A program made the position numbers and the translations under genes. A stretch of 41,808 nucleotides of DNA, taken from Burkholderiaceae bacterium (lineage in GTDB: Bacteria > Pseudomonadota > Gammaproteobacteria > Burkholderiales > Burkholderiaceae_C). The stretch is taken from the NCBI GenBank assembly GCA_014879655.1, contig JACSRS010000190.1, positions 1 to 41,808 of the forward strand, in the 5' to 3' direction. Below, in pieces: positions 19,046-29,131 of this stretch; positions within the stretch are counted from its first letter, which is position 1; each line of letters starts with the position of its first letter. A model generated the notes under the pieces. The model did no database searches. It saw only the letters and a program-made list of their open reading frames with translations, and was not told the DNA's origin.

Positions 19046-19076
19046 AAGAGGTCGTTCGTGATAAGCAAGGCCTCTT
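19046..19076. terminator. Hairpin possibly ending the flavoprotein transcript
   Basis: AAGAGGTC (19046-19053) pairs with GGCCTCTT (19069-19076) through eight pairs including one G-U, with T-rich sequence on the plus-strand side. It lies between the flavoprotein stop (19170) and the start of the membrane protein (18972), both leftward, so it would terminate the flavoprotein mRNA, although the T run is on the less useful side. Confidence 0.35.
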
Positions 19077-19169
19077 TTTGAAGCCGGTTCAGCAAAGTAC
19101 GTCCAATGGCCGCAATGTGCGACTCGCTCCTTTCGCGGCGCCAGCCGATGGCCCGGCACCCGCAGGCGC

Positions 19170-20576
19170 TCAAGTTTCCTGCGCCATCAGTTTCTGCGCG
19201 TTGGCCATTGCTGCCGGGACCAGCGTTCGCAACCGGGTCAGGATCGCGACCTTCTCAGTGTCGGCCGCGTCGACCGATGCGACCATTTTCGCGAACCCGT
19301 CCAGGCGGCTGTTGCGTATCCACGCGCGCAGCGCCTTGTCCTGCGACCACTGGAACTGATTCATCATGCTCACCAGGGTGGCGCCCAGATAGCCGGCCGG
19401 GTTTTGCGGGAAAGTTACCACGCTGCACATGCGGTTTTTCTGCTTGTCATCGTCCAGGTGGGCTTCAACCCACGCCACCAGCGCGGCACTGAAGGTCGGA
19501 AACGGCGCTCTCACGATTTGCAATACCAGCTTGCCGGGCTGGAAGATCGGCTGCGCCGGGCGTTGCTGGACGGCCGACGCGGTGCAATCGATGTACAGCG
19601 TGCCGGGAGGCATCGGCACGCGCCCCTGGTCCAGCACCGGGCCATCTGCCTCCACCGCCTGCACGTGCCCCATCCGGATGACGTTGCGGACCTGGCGCAG
19701 CAATTCAACTTCGCCGGTGGACATGGTGGCGTAGTGAAACATCTCGGGTTTGTGGTCCGGATAGATGCGCAGCATCTGGCCGCTCGCTTCCAGCCGTGCG
19801 AACAGGTCGTCCACCGAGCTGGCGTTGGCAATGGCTTCCATCTGGTCGGCCTGTCCGCCCATCGACTCCTGGAAGAACTCCATGCCGGGTTGGGTATGCA
19901 GGCGGTTCACCAGCCAGGAATCGCGCGGCATGACCCAGCTGATGCTGTCCGGCAGGGCGCCGCTTTGCAGCAGCCAGACGACCACGTCCATCGCGGTCTT
20001 GCCGGCGCCGATGACGGTGTAGTGCGCCGCTCGCTCGCCCGCTTGCTGCCAGAGCCCTGGCAAGGCATTGGGCGGGACCAGGCGCACGCCTTCGGCGACA
20101 CGGTATTTGGGCTTGTGGGTGGAAGGGACGGAGGTGCCGTAATAGGTGGCGTCGACGACCCGTTTGCGCGCCTTCACTTCGGTCTGCGCGCCTGACAGCA
20201 GCGATACAAATCGGCCATCGCCCGAGTAGTCGCTCATCGGGTGGTAGCTCACGCGGCCACTGGGCAGCAGCTTCTGGTGCATCACCCGGCTGAAGTAGCC
20301 GCTGACTTCGGGGCCGGACGCCAACTCATACAGGCCCTTGTTGATGCCAATCGTGTCTTTGCGGTTGGTGCCCAGTTCCAGCGAGTTGACGCCGTAGAAG
20401 GCAGAAGGCTGGTGCAGCGCGACGAAGGAATAGGCGTCGTTCCAGTGGCCGCCCGGCTTGCCGTGCCGATCGACGATGGTGATGTGGGCATCGGTTTCGT
20501 CGAGCAGCGTATCGGCAAACGCCAACCCCACCGCGCCAGCGCCAATGATCAGGTAATCGGTTTCAATGTGGGGCAT
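19170..20576 (-). CDS. FAD/NAD(P)-dependent flavoprotein monooxygenase-like
   Basis: The 468-residue product carries an N-terminal FAD-binding Rossmann motif IIGAGAVGLAFAD (residues about 10-22) with a downstream acidic residue (IVDRHGKPGGHW), and a second dinucleotide motif VIGAGKTAMDVVVWLL near residue 189. This two-Rossmann pattern is that of flavin-containing monooxygenases and related NAD(P)-binding proteins. GGHWNDAY and the ATYYGTSVPSTH region fit a family of uncharacterised bacterial FMO-like enzymes. The classical FMO FxGxxxHxxxY/F fingerprint is not evident, so the reaction is open. It is divergent from the malic enzyme gene with a 203-base gap. Confidence 0.82.
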   Translation of the reverse strand: MPHIETDYLIIGAGAVGLAFADTLLDETDAHITIVDRHGKPGGHWNDAYSFVALHQPSAFYGVNSLELGTNRKDTIGINKGLYELASGPEVSGYFSRVMHQKLLPSGRVSYHPMSDYSGDGRFVSLLSGAQTEVKARKRVVDATYYGTSVPSTHKPKYRVAEGVRLVPPNALPGLWQQAGERAAHYTVIGAGKTAMDVVVWLLQSGALPDSISWVMPRDSWLVNRLHTQPGMEFFQESMGGQADQMEAIANASSVDDLFARLEASGQMLRIYPDHKPEMFHYATMSTGEVELLRQVRNVIRMGHVQAVEADGPVLDQGRVPMPPGTLYIDCTASAVQQRPAQPIFQPGKLVLQIVRAPFPTFSAALVAWVEAHLDDDKQKNRMCSVVTFPQNPAGYLGATLVSMMNQFQWSQDKALRAWIRNSRLDGFAKMVASVDAADTEKVAILTRLRTLVPAAMANAQKLMAQET

Positions 20577-20710
20577 GAGCGGTTCAGGGTGAGTTCAGAA
20601 ATCGGCGCGCGCAGATAGGTGCGTGGCTGCCGGTCCATCTTTGCATGAAAGTAAAAAGTCAGGCACCCTTGGCGGGTGATTCCAACAGCGGGTTTTCCCG
20701 GGCTGGGTTC

Positions 20711-20716
20711 TACAAT
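20711..20716 (+). promoter_or_regulatory. Possible -10 element of maeB
   Basis: TACAAT matches five of six bases of the -10 consensus and lies 64 bases before the maeB ATG. The -35 region about 17 bases upstream (GCGGGT area) is poor. Seen by eye only. Confidence 0.3.
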
Positions 20717-20779
20717 CCGTAACCCTTACAAGAGTGCATGGTCGGTCCGCTGCGTGGCCGATCCCACAGGAGACATCAC

Positions 20780-23110
20780 ATGCCCGGCGAAACCCCTCTT
20801 TCCAACGACAAGCGTGAGCAGCTGCGCCGCGCCGCGCTGGAGTATCACGAATTCCCCACGCCCGGCAAGATCGCCATCGCGCCGACCAAACAACTGGTCA
20901 ACCAGCACGACCTGGCACTCGCGTATTCGCCCGGAGTGGCCGCGCCGTGCGAAGAGATCGTGAAAGACCCGGCGGCCGCCTTCAAGTACACCAGCCGGGG
21001 CAACCTGGTGGGCGTCATCACCAACGGAACCGCGGTGCTGGGGCTCGGTGACATCGGTGCGCTCGCCGGCAAGCCGGTGATGGAAGGCAAGGCGGTGCTG
21101 TTCAAGAAGTTCTCGGGCATCGACGTGTTCGACATCGAGATCAACGAGAAAGACCCGGACAAGCTGGTGGAGATCATCGCTGCGCTGGAGCCCACTTTCG
21201 GCGGCATCAATCTGGAAGACATCAAGGCGCCCGACTGCTTCATCGTGGAGCGCAAGCTGCGCGAACGCATGAAGATCCCGGTTTTCCACGATGACCAGCA
21301 TGGCACCGCCATCACTGTCGGCGCGGCCATCCTGAACGGCCTGAAGGTTGCCGGCAAGGATCCGCAGAAGGTGAAACTGGTGACTTCCGGTGCGGGCGCG
21401 GCGGCGCTGGCCTGTCTGGGCCTGCTGGTCAAGCTGGGCATTCCGCGCGAGAACATCTGGGTCACCGACCTGGCGGGTGTGGTCTACCAGGGCCGCACCG
21501 AGCTGATGGACGAGGACAAGATCCAGTTCGCCCAGCCCACCGGGCAGCGCACGCTGGCCGAAGTGATCGACGGCGCGGACGTGTTTCTGGGGCTGTCGGC
21601 GGGCGGTGTGCTCAAGCCCGACATGGTGCGCCGGATGGCCGCGCGCCCGCTGATCTTTGCGCTGGCCAATCCGACGCCGGAGATCCTGCCCGAAGAAGTG
21701 AAAGCCGTGCGTGACGACGCCATCATGGCCACCGGTCGTTCGGACTATCCGAACCAGGTCAACAATGTGCTGTGCTTTCCATACATCTTCCGCGGCGCGC
21801 TGGACGCGGGTGCGTCGACCATCACGATCGAGATGGAAATCGCCGCCGTGCACGCGATTGCCGAACTGGCGCAGGCCGAGCAGAGCGAAGTGGTGGCGGC
21901 GGCCTACGTTGGCGAGCAACTGGCCTTCGGGCCGGAGTACCTGATCCCCAAACCGTTTGATCCGCGGCTGATGATGAAGATCGCGCCGGCGGTGGCGCAG
22001 GCGGCGGCCGACAGCGGCGTGGCGCTGCGTCCGATTGGCGACATGGACGCTTATCGCGAGAAGCTTCAGAGCTTCGTCTATGCCTCGGGCACGACGATGA
22101 AGCCGATTTTCCTGGCCGCGCGCCAGGCACTGAAAAAGCGGGTGGCCTACGCGGAGGGCGAAGAAGAGCGCGTGCTGCGCGCCGCGCAGATCGTGGTCGA
22201 CGAAGCCATCGCGCGGCCCACGCTGATCGGTCGCCCGGCCGTGATCGCCCAGCGCATCGTCAAGTTCGGCCTGCGGCTGAAGGAAGAACTGGACTACGAC
22301 GTGGTCAACGTCGAGCAGGATCACCGCTATCGGGGCTTCTGGCAGACCTACCATCGCATGACCGAACGCAAGGGCATGACGGTGCAGATGGCCAAGATCG
22401 AAATGCGCCGGCGCCTGACGCTGATCGGCGCCATGCTGCTGCACAACGGCGACGTCGACGGCCTGATCTGCGGCACCTGGGGCACGACGTCGATGCATCT
22501 TCACTACATCGACCAGGTCATTGGCAAGCGGCCCGGCGGCGCCCAGAGCACGCCGCAGGACGTGGGCATCTACGCCTGCATGAACGGCCTGATGCTGCCC
22601 GGTCGCCAGATCTTTCTGGTGGACACCCATGTCAACTACGACCCGAGCGCGGAGGAGCTGACCGAAATCACCGTGATGGCGGCCGAGGAAATGATGCGCT
22701 TTGGTCTGCATCCGAAAGCGGCGCTGCTGTCGCACAGCAATTTTGGACAGAGCAACCAGCCCAGCGCGGTGAAGATGCGTCGCGTGCTGGAACTGCTGCG
22801 TGAGCAGGCCCCCTGGCTGGAAGTGGATGGCGAGATGCACGGCGATGTGGCACTCGATGGCGCCGCGCGCCACGCGCTGATGCCCAACAGCACGTTGATC
22901 GGCGACGCCAATCTGCTGGTGCTGCCGAACATTGATGCGGCCAACATTTCGTACAACCTTCTGAAAACCGCCGCTGGCGGCAACATTGCCATTGGCCCGG
23001 TGTTGCTGGGCGCGGCCAAACCGGTGCACATCCTGACCGCCAGCACCACCGTGCGACGCATCGTGAACATGACCGCGCTGACCGTGGCCGATGCAAATGC
23101 AGCGCGCTGA
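20780..23110 (+). CDS. maeB: NADP-dependent malic enzyme with phosphotransacetylase-like domain
   Basis: AGGAGA at 20768-20773 supports the ATG at 20780, giving 776 residues, normal for MaeB. The malic enzyme half covers about residues 1-430: [13 protein letters not shown], the catalytic lysine region [16 protein letters not shown], the metal site [12 protein letters not shown] and the nucleotide motif [16 protein letters not shown]. The last 340 residues or so resemble phosphate acetyltransferase (for example [29 protein letters not shown]) but in MaeB this part is regulatory and binds acetyl-CoA. It turns malate into pyruvate with NADPH and CO2, cytosolic. A strong hairpin follows the stop. 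Confidence 0.96.
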   Translation: MPGETPLSNDKREQLRRAALEYHEFPTPGKIAIAPTKQLVNQHDLALAYSPGVAAPCEEIVKDPAAAFKYTSRGNLVGVITNGTAVLGLGDIGALAGKPVMEGKAVLFKKFSGIDVFDIEINEKDPDKLVEIIAALEPTFGGINLEDIKAPDCFIVERKLRERMKIPVFHDDQHGTAITVGAAILNGLKVAGKDPQKVKLVTSGAGAAALACLGLLVKLGIPRENIWVTDLAGVVYQGRTELMDEDKIQFAQPTGQRTLAEVIDGADVFLGLSAGGVLKPDMVRRMAARPLIFALANPTPEILPEEVKAVRDDAIMATGRSDYPNQVNNVLCFPYIFRGALDAGASTITIEMEIAAVHAIAELAQAEQSEVVAAAYVGEQLAFGPEYLIPKPFDPRLMMKIAPAVAQAAADSGVALRPIGDMDAYREKLQSFVYASGTTMKPIFLAARQALKKRVAYAEGEEERVLRAAQIVVDEAIARPTLIGRPAVIAQRIVKFGLRLKEELDYDVVNVEQDHRYRGFWQTYHRMTERKGMTVQMAKIEMRRRLTLIGAMLLHNGDVDGLICGTWGTTSMHLHYIDQVIGKRPGGAQSTPQDVGIYACMNGLMLPGRQIFLVDTHVNYDPSAEELTEITVMAAEEMMRFGLHPKAALLSHSNFGQSNQPSAVKMRRVLELLREQAPWLEVDGEMHGDVALDGAARHALMPNSTLIGDANLLVLPNIDAANISYNLLKTAAGGNIAIGPVLLGAAKPVHILTASTTVRRIVNMTALTVADANAAR

Positions 23111-23123
23111 GCTGGCACAAGTC

Positions 23124-23146
23124 AGCGAGTACTGACTCGCTATTTT
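23124..23146 (+). terminator. Intrinsic terminator after maeB
   Basis: AGCGAGT (23124-23130), loop ACTG, perfect complement ACTCGCT (23135-23141), then ATTTT. It begins 14 bases after the maeB stop. Confidence 0.7.
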
Positions 23147-23265
23147 GCGAATACCCTTCGCGTCTGCCTAAATATTGGGCAGCCGCTTGCTTTTTGGGGC
23201 CGCTTCCGTCACACTACGGCCTGAAATTTCGGGGTTAACCCGGGGTTTTCACAAGGTGTTTAGGT

Positions 23266-23670
23266 ATGTGGCGTAAGCGGTCCGGTCAACTCAGAAGTTT
23301 GTGGCTCGCAGGCGCCTTGCTGGTAGCCGGTGCGATTTGCCCCGTTTTGGTGCATGCTCGCCAGCCGGTTGTCACGGATGGTCTCCCTGTGGTGGCGGCG
23401 ACGAGTTTGCCGCCGCAGGCGCGACAGACGCTTCAGTTGATCCACGACGGCGGCCCGTTTCCTTACAGCAAGGACGGCAGTGTGTTTGGCAACCGCGAGC
23501 GGCTGCTGCCCCGGCAGCAGCGAGGCTACTACCTGGAATACACCGTGAAAACACCAGGTTCCCGCGACCGGGGGGCCCGTCGCATCGTGTGCGGCGGTCA
23601 ACCCCGTCGACCGGACGCCTGTTATTACACAGGTGACCATTACGCCAGTTTCAGCCGGATCGCCGAATAG
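23266..23670 (+). CDS. Secreted guanyl-specific ribonuclease, barnase/RNase Sa type
   Basis: The 134-residue product begins with a basic start and hydrophobic core ending VLVHA before RQPVV, a Sec signal peptide of about 32 residues. The mature 100 residues match the N1/T1/Sa ribonuclease fold: QLIHDGGPFPYSKDGSVFGNRERLLP, split here, is the family entry, then the catalytic glutamate in YYLEYTV, the arginine in ARRIVCGG and the general-acid histidine in YYTGDHYASF at the C-terminus. These correspond to barnase Glu73, Arg87 and His102. It would cut RNA after guanine outside the cytoplasm. The next gene encodes barstar, its inhibitor. Confidence 0.93.
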   Translation: MWRKRSGQLRSLWLAGALLVAGAICPVLVHARQPVVTDGLPVVAATSLPPQARQTLQLIHDGGPFPYSKDGSVFGNRERLLPRQQRGYYLEYTVKTPGSRDRGARRIVCGGQPRRPDACYYTGDHYASFSRIAE

Positions 23671-23689
23671 ACGGTCCGGGATCATGTGT

Positions 23690-23715
23690 CCGGCCCACAA
23701 GGCCGGGCGGTTTTT
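23690..23715 (+). terminator. Terminator between the RNase and barstar genes
   Basis: CCGGCC (23690-23695), loop CACAA, GGCCGG (23701-23706), then GCGG and five T. It falls 20 bases after the RNase stop and 33 before the barstar start, so the two genes need not share all transcripts. Confidence 0.6.
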
Positions 23716-23747
23716 AGTGTGTTTGATTAACAGTGAGAGCAGCGGAG

Positions 23748-24149
23748 ATGGATACGCCACTTCGTAACGTCAGAACCAACATCGTGCAGTCGATCCGCGC
23801 CTTTCGCGTGAGCGACCTGCAGGAGGCCGCGCAGGCGCTCGGCCACCATTTCCTGTACGCCAACCTCGCGCCCGCGCAGAGCAAGCAGGATGTGCTGGAC
23901 ATGATTGCCCAGCAGTTCACCTTTCCGACCCACTTCGGCAAGAATTTCGACGCGCTGTACGACAGCATGACCGACCCGCTGTACAAATCCGGCGCGCAGC
24001 CGGGCTTTGTAGTCGTGCTCGAACAGGTGCCGGCCAACGGCAAGTTCGACAAGGAAGCGCGTGAGCAGCTGCTGGACATTTTCCGGGACGCAGCGGACTA
24101 CTGGGGGGACCGAAAAACGCCCTTCAGATGTTTCTATTCTTTTCTGTAG
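23748..24149 (+). CDS. Barstar-family ribonuclease inhibitor
   Basis: From the ATG at 23748 the product is 133 residues; a GTG at 23733 would add five residues (MRAAE) and is less natural. The barstar domain lies in the second half: LDMIAQQFTFPTHFGKNFDALYDSMTDPL (in pieces) with the acidic and tyrosine residues that plug the RNase active site, and DYWGDRKTPFRCFYSFL at the very C-terminus. Residues 1-45 (RNVRTNIVQSIRAF and an ALGHHFLYANL segment) are the extended N-terminus common to proteobacterial barstars. It is cytosolic and should neutralise the RNase of the preceding gene before export. Confidence 0.93.
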   Translation: MDTPLRNVRTNIVQSIRAFRVSDLQEAAQALGHHFLYANLAPAQSKQDVLDMIAQQFTFPTHFGKNFDALYDSMTDPLYKSGAQPGFVVVLEQVPANGKFDKEAREQLLDIFRDAADYWGDRKTPFRCFYSFL

Positions 24150-24340
24150 CCCGTTCTGCACACACCAGCCAAGCAGAACGGGCGAATGAGGCTAAGGCGG
24201 ACGCTCCAGCGGTCGCCGGCATCGAGTTGAATGCGGAAGGCGCTGAAAAGCTGCCGACCGACCTGCTCGTCGACATCACCCCGCAGGCGCTGCGCATGAG
24301 CAGCCCCTTCAACGCCAGCTACTGGCTCAGCGCAGCCTGA
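24128..24340 (+). CDS. Coding-like ORF overlapping the barstar end in the -1 frame
   Basis: A 70-residue frame from ATG 24128 overlaps the barstar 3' end by 22 bases. From about 24185 to the stop at 24340 its third codon positions are strongly G/C, as in real genes here, and the peptide (for example KLPTDLLVDITPQALRM) looks natural. It may be a separate small gene, or a C-terminal extension of barstar reached by a -1 shift or lost through a frameshift. I recognise no domain. The first 18 codons over the barstar end are probably not meaningful. Confidence 0.4.
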   Translation: MFLFFSVARSAHTSQAERANEAKADAPAVAGIELNAEGAEKLPTDLLVDITPQALRMSSPFNASYWLSAA

Positions 24341-24425
24341 GCGTGGCTGCGCGCCGGGCGCCCTCGCAAGGCGCCCGGGCCGGTGACTTTCTGGCTGAGC
24401 CGGCGGGCACCGGCCGACGCGTCAT

Positions 24426-25199
24426 TCAGGGCGGCGTCATTGCGGCGGTGGCCTGTGCCAGCGCGACAAATTCCGACACTTCCACTTCTTGCGCCCGCCG
24501 TTGCAGGTCAAAGTTGCCGGCATAGCCGCGTTCCTGCAGCCACGCGCCCAGCGTGTGGCGCAGTAGTTTGCGGCGCTGGCTGAACGCCACCTGCACCAGC
24601 GCCGACAGATGGGCTGCCTCGACCGCAGCGGGCGCCGCACGCGGCACCATGCGGACCACGGCACTGTCCACGCGCGGCGGCGGGTCAAAGCTCTCCGGCG
24701 GCACAAACAGCACGTTTTCCATCTCGTAGCGCCACTGCAGCATCACCGACAGGCGGCTGTAGTCGCTGCTGCCAGCAGGTGCAACCATCCGGTCGATCAC
24801 TTCTTTCTGCAGCATGAAATGCTGGTCGGCGACCACGTGCGCAACCGGCAGCAGGTGAAACAGGATCGGCGTGGAGATGTTGTAGGGCAGATTGCCGACG
24901 ACGCGCAGCGCAGCCCCCGCGTTCGCTGCCAGTGCCTCGAAGTTCACGTTCAACACGTCATCCTGGATCACCGTGAGTCGCGAATTTGCCCGCAAGCGCG
25001 CGGCGAGGTCGCGATCGAGCTCGATCACCGTCAGGTGTTCAACGTGGTTGAGCAGGGGAGCCGTCAGCGCTGCCAGGCCCGGACCGATTTCGACCAGAGC
25101 CTGCCCCGGTTGCGGATCGATGGCCTGCACGATGGCGTCGATGATGCCGGCGTCGGACAGAAAATGCTGTCCGAAGCGTTTGCGGGCGATGTGCCTCAT
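24426..25199 (-). CDS. rsmA: 16S rRNA dimethyladenosine transferase RsmA (KsgA)
   Basis: The ATG at 25199 gives 257 residues and the classic start [16 protein letters not shown]. The SAM motif [15 protein letters not shown] is near residue 40, the acidic [12 protein letters not shown] follows, and the catalytic motif NLPYNISTP is near residue 105. The enzyme dimethylates two adjacent adenines near the 3' end of 16S rRNA, a late 30S assembly step. It follows surA by 31 bases in the lptD-surA-rsmA string; pdxA, which lies between surA and rsmA in Escherichia coli, is absent. Confidence 0.97.
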   Translation of the reverse strand: MRHIARKRFGQHFLSDAGIIDAIVQAIDPQPGQALVEIGPGLAALTAPLLNHVEHLTVIELDRDLAARLRANSRLTVIQDDVLNVNFEALAANAGAALRVVGNLPYNISTPILFHLLPVAHVVADQHFMLQKEVIDRMVAPAGSSDYSRLSVMLQWRYEMENVLFVPPESFDPPPRVDSAVVRMVPRAAPAAVEAAHLSALVQVAFSQRRKLLRHTLGAWLQERGYAGNFDLQRRAQEVEVSEFVALAQATAAMTPP

Positions 25200-25230
25200 G
25201 GCCGCACAGCCCGACGTTGGCGCAGCTGCC

Positions 25231-26700
25231 TCATTGCGGCGGATCGCGGTATTCGACGTAGGCGCGCGCACGCATCTCCTGCGCCCAGGCCACATAGGCC
25301 TCTTCCATGCGCTTTTCACGAAGAATGTTGCGCACCAGCTCGCGTTGTTCGCGCTCGGTCAGCGTGTAGTCGCGCCGCTCTTCGAGCTGTATCAGGTGCA
25401 CACCGAAGCGCGAGACCACCGGATCGCTGATTTCGCCCGGCTTGAGCCTGTTCAGCGCTTCTTCGAATTCGGGGACGAACTGACCCGGATTGGCCCAGCC
25501 CAGGTCGCCACCTTCGCGTGCGCTGCCGTCCTGCGAATGTTCCTTGGCCAGCGTTGCAAAATCGGCCTGGCCCGACTGCACGCGGCGCTTGTAGTCAGCC
25601 AGCTGCTCTTTGGCGCTGGATTCGCTCAGGCGTGAGCTGGGAATCAGCAGGATATGGCGGGCGCGGCTTTGCACCACGGTGGTGCCGGCCATCTTGCCCT
25701 GGCGCTTCTCCAGCACCTTCAGCACGTGAAAGCCGGCGGCAGAGCGAACCGGCCCACCGATGCCGCCGACTTTCAGCGACTGCGTCGCGGTGACAAACAG
25801 CGGCGGGTAGCGGTCGGCGGTGCGCAGCCCGATGACGCCGCCATTGTTCTTTGCGCCCGGCGCGTCCGAAAACTCGACCACCAGCTTGTTGAAATCTTCG
25901 CCGCCGCGCGCACGACCGGCCACCATGTCTGCCTTCGCACGCAAGCTTGCCACCTGCGCCTCGGTGGCATTTTCCGGCACTTCGATCAGGATGTGCGCGA
26001 TGTTGAGCTCCTGACTGGCCAGGGCGCTGTCGCCTTTCTGTTCGCGGATGAAATCGTCAATGTCGAGCTCCGAAATGGGAGTCCGGACGACCGCCTCACG
26101 CTCGCGAAGTTTGGATGCGAGCATCTGGTTGCGGATGTCTTCGCGGAACTGCTGGGGGTCGACACCGTCGCGCTTCAGGCGTTCGTGCATCTCGGCCACG
26201 GTCATGCGATTTTGCTGGGCCATCGCGCGTTCGGCCTGATCCAGCGCGATGTCTTCGATCTTCAGGCCGCCTTCCTTCGCCGCCTGCAGTTGCAGCTTTT
26301 CGTTGATCAGCCGCTCGACCACCTGGCGCGTGAGCTGGTCGCGCGGCGGCATGGCAGCTCCCTGCTGCGAGATCTGCTGCTCGGCGCGCAGCACGCGCGA
26401 ACGGATCTCATTGTTGGTGATCGGCTCGCTGTTGACCACCACGACGATGTAGTCGGCCGAACGCTGCGTGGGGGCTTGCGCGGCGGACGGCGCGGCGGGC
26501 ACCGGTGCGGCGGTCGATGGCGCGCGGCCAAGGCCGGGACTGCTGCCAGACAGGCCCGGCGACATGCGCAAGCCCTGGGCCGCAGCGCCGGTTGTCCAGG
26601 CCAGCACCAGCAGTGCGCCTACGCATGCCAATGGCAGTCGCAACGAAATCCCGGTTGGGTTTGGCAAGCAGTCTGGCTGACCGGAAAGGGACTTAGTCAT
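25231..26700 (-). CDS. surA: Periplasmic chaperone/peptidyl-prolyl isomerase SurA
   Basis: The ATG at 26700 lies inside the lptD 3' end (ATGACTAA, eight-base overlap) and gives 489 residues; upstream in-frame codons are not needed. A signal peptide ends about residue 42 ([12 protein letters not shown]). The N-terminal SurA chaperone helices follow a proline/alanine-rich linker (about 55-85): [20 protein letters not shown] starts the domain. Two parvulin domains cover about 220-320 and 335-440, the second with [14 protein letters not shown] and [17 protein letters not shown]. SurA escorts outer-membrane proteins, including LptD, across the periplasm, so coupling with lptD is functional. Confidence 0.96.
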   Translation of the reverse strand: MTKSLSGQPDCLPNPTGISLRLPLACVGALLVLAWTTGAAAQGLRMSPGLSGSSPGLGRAPSTAAPVPAAPSAAQAPTQRSADYIVVVVNSEPITNNEIRSRVLRAEQQISQQGAAMPPRDQLTRQVVERLINEKLQLQAAKEGGLKIEDIALDQAERAMAQQNRMTVAEMHERLKRDGVDPQQFREDIRNQMLASKLREREAVVRTPISELDIDDFIREQKGDSALASQELNIAHILIEVPENATEAQVASLRAKADMVAGRARGGEDFNKLVVEFSDAPGAKNNGGVIGLRTADRYPPLFVTATQSLKVGGIGGPVRSAAGFHVLKVLEKRQGKMAGTTVVQSRARHILLIPSSRLSESSAKEQLADYKRRVQSGQADFATLAKEHSQDGSAREGGDLGWANPGQFVPEFEEALNRLKPGEISDPVVSRFGVHLIQLEERRDYTLTEREQRELVRNILREKRMEEAYVAWAQEMRARAYVEYRDPPQ

Positions 26701-29029
26701 AGTTGGTGAAGCGGCTGGGCGTGGTGCTCTTTTCACGCAGGTATTGGTAGCGCGGAATGCTGTCGCGCAGGGTTTTCAGCGGGCTGGAGCCCAGATGCGA
26801 GAAGCCGATGAATTCGATCTGCGCCATGATGCTGGTGTTCGCGGTTGAGCTGCTGCTCTGCAGGCTGGTGACCACGACCCGACCCAGCCAGCAACCGGCA
26901 TCGTACTCGAAGCCTGCAATGACATCGACCAGCCGGCGGTCCTCGATGTTGTAGATCAGCCGGCCCACGCTGTACCAGCGGTCGGTGCCCTGACCCTTGC
27001 CGTTGCCCAGATCCCGGCCCTTGTCACCCCACAGGTCGTTCAGTGGCCACTGCCAGCCGATGTCGACCTGCGAGCTGGTCGAACTTTGCTGCAGGTAGGC
27101 TGCGCGAAAGGTGCGGTAGTTGGAGGGGCTGTAGCGCCCCGAAACGGCGGTGCGAACCACATCGCCTGTATCCGGGTTGACCTGGATCGTGCCATCGACG
27201 GCCCACGCCGGCGTGGCATTGATGGAGCCGGCCAGCAGCACGCCGCTCAGGCCTTTCGGGACCACCGACTGCCCGGGCAGCGTGACGTTCTGCGGTGTGA
27301 AGCGCACCCGCTGCGCGATGCCCAGCGTGGCCTGCTCAAGCCCGGTGTCGGGGTCGAGCAGCCGCGAGTTCAGGCCCAGCGTCAGCAGGTTGTTGTCTGC
27401 TATGCGGTCGTTGCCGACATAGTCGTTCCAGGAAAACACCGTGCCGAAGTTGAAGTCGTAGGCGCCCGAATCGTAATTGGGCAGCATGCTCTGATCGCGG
27501 TAGGGCGTGTACACATAGAAGGCGCGGGGCTCCAGCGTCTGGCGGAAACTGCGGCCGAAGTAGCTGGCATCACGCTCGAACACCAGCCCGGAATCCATGC
27601 TGAACGAGGGCAGCACCCGGTTCGCCGAGGTGGCGTTGTTCGAGAGCGGCGCGTCGAAGTTGTAAGTGGTCGCCAGCAACTGCAGGCGCGGCGTCAGGTA
27701 GCCGGCCGCCGAGGCCCAGGTCTTGCTGAGGGAGGCATTGGCAAAGGCGCGCTGGCCGTTGGGCTGACCGGTCAGCGCGGAATCGGCGGAAAAAGCGGTG
27801 TAGTCCAGATCGAGCGAGTACTCCAGGCCATTGAGTTCGCTGCGTGCGTAGCGCCCGCTGATCTGTGGCCTGCGGTCATAAGGTGGAATGATGGTCGAGT
27901 CCGTCGTCTGCAGGGTCTGCCAGTACAGCGAACGCACGCGGGCCGAGAAGTCGCCTGCGGCCCAGGTCAGGCTGCCTTCGGTGGGCAACAGCCGCGAGGT
28001 CAGCGGTCCTTTCACGTGGGTGAAATCACTCCAGTAGTTGTCGTCGCTGACCCTGTTGATGCCCAGATTGAAGCCGAAACCGCCGCCGAGCTGGCTGGTG
28101 TGGCTGGTCGAGATGCCCCAGCGGTTGCGATCGCGCAGACGGTCATAGGGCATGTAGTCGGCGTCGATCTGGCCCTTGTAGTGCTCGTCCAGATAGCGAA
28201 ACTCACCCCCCAGATCGACACCGCGCCGGGACATCAGCAAGGCGGCGAGCGTGGCGTCGCGGTTGGGCGCCAGGTTCAGGTAGTAGGGCTGGGAGTATTC
28301 CACCCCGTTGAGGTTGCCCAGCCCGATCGAGGGCGCCAGAAAGCCGGACTTGCGCTTGTCGCTGAGCGGAAAACTGAAGCCGGGAATCGGCAGCACCGGC
28401 ACGTCCTTGAAGCGCAGCTGCGCGCCCTCGGCCTGGCCCACGTCGTTTTCCAGATCAAGATTCAGTGCCGTAGCCTTCAGCACCCAGTCGGGCACCCAGT
28501 CGGGGCCACCGCCCTCGCGCCGGCAGGATGTGTAGCTGGCGTTGCGCACGATGGCGTGCTTGTCGTCGATGAAGTCGGCACGCGAAGCCTCGCCGCCAGC
28601 GCCGTTCTTCAGCAGCTCGAAGCTCGGCCGCTCGAAATAGCCCTTGAAGGTCTCGACTTCGACTTCCAGCTCCGGTCCGGCAAACACGTTGCCCGCGCGG
28701 TTGATGCGCACATGGCCCTGCGCGCGGGCGGTGTCGGTGTTGCTGTTGTATTCGAGCCGGTCGGCCCGTATCACCGTGTCGGCCTGGCGCAGCATGGCAT
28801 CGCCCTCCAGCACCGTCTGCCCCTGCGATTCACCGGTCAACCGCTCGCCAGATAGGAAAATCGGCATCTGCTTGCGGTCTTCCTTGCGGATGTCCTCGAT
28901 CAGCAGCGGGCTGCGCCGCAGCTTCATCCCTTCCTCGTCGCCGGACTGTGCCCGGGCTGCGCCGGACCAGGCGCCCAGCACCAGGCAGGCCAGCGCGGTC
29001 AGCCGCCAGTGCAGAGCCTCAGGCGTCAT
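26693..29029 (-). CDS. lptD: LPS-assembly outer-membrane protein LptD
   Basis: From the ATG at 29029 (a TTG at 29041 is also open) the product is 778 residues, normal for LptD. A signal peptide ends around ARAQ at residue 28. An OstA/LptA-like jellyroll (about 55-190) is followed by a long beta-barrel with alternating aromatic patterns, for example FRYLDEHYKGQIDADYMPYD and RVRSLYWQTLQ. Cysteines occur singly near YTSCRREG and close to the C-terminus in DAGCWLGRV, matching the pair that forms the inter-domain disulfide. With LptE it inserts LPS in the outer leaflet. First gene of lptD-surA-rsmA, divergent from amgK. Confidence 0.97.
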   Translation of the reverse strand: MTPEALHWRLTALACLVLGAWSGAARAQSGDEEGMKLRRSPLLIEDIRKEDRKQMPIFLSGERLTGESQGQTVLEGDAMLRQADTVIRADRLEYNSNTDTARAQGHVRINRAGNVFAGPELEVEVETFKGYFERPSFELLKNGAGGEASRADFIDDKHAIVRNASYTSCRREGGGPDWVPDWVLKATALNLDLENDVGQAEGAQLRFKDVPVLPIPGFSFPLSDKRKSGFLAPSIGLGNLNGVEYSQPYYLNLAPNRDATLAALLMSRRGVDLGGEFRYLDEHYKGQIDADYMPYDRLRDRNRWGISTSHTSQLGGGFGFNLGINRVSDDNYWSDFTHVKGPLTSRLLPTEGSLTWAAGDFSARVRSLYWQTLQTTDSTIIPPYDRRPQISGRYARSELNGLEYSLDLDYTAFSADSALTGQPNGQRAFANASLSKTWASAAGYLTPRLQLLATTYNFDAPLSNNATSANRVLPSFSMDSGLVFERDASYFGRSFRQTLEPRAFYVYTPYRDQSMLPNYDSGAYDFNFGTVFSWNDYVGNDRIADNNLLTLGLNSRLLDPDTGLEQATLGIAQRVRFTPQNVTLPGQSVVPKGLSGVLLAGSINATPAWAVDGTIQVNPDTGDVVRTAVSGRYSPSNYRTFRAAYLQQSSTSSQVDIGWQWPLNDLWGDKGRDLGNGKGQGTDRWYSVGRLIYNIEDRRLVDVIAGFEYDAGCWLGRVVVTSLQSSSSTANTSIMAQIEFIGFSHLGSSPLKTLRDSIPRYQYLREKSTTPSRFTNYD

Positions 29030-29131
29030 GGTGTCGGGCAATCAGGGGGTTCATGGAGCGGATCAATCGGTCCTGTCGGCAGGTGCCAGCCGTCCCGGTC
29101 CAGCGGGCCGGGTTTGTAGAATGGATTATCC

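Noticed and set aside
20726-23029. 767-codon open frame on the reverse strand of maeB
   Set aside because: It is a mirror of the GC-rich codon pattern of maeB; the peptide is rich in His, Arg and Gln without domain character, and maeB itself is certain.
27086-28855. 589-codon open frame antisense to lptD
   Set aside because: Shadow of lptD; no recognisable domain, no ribosome site, and lptD is intact on the other strand.
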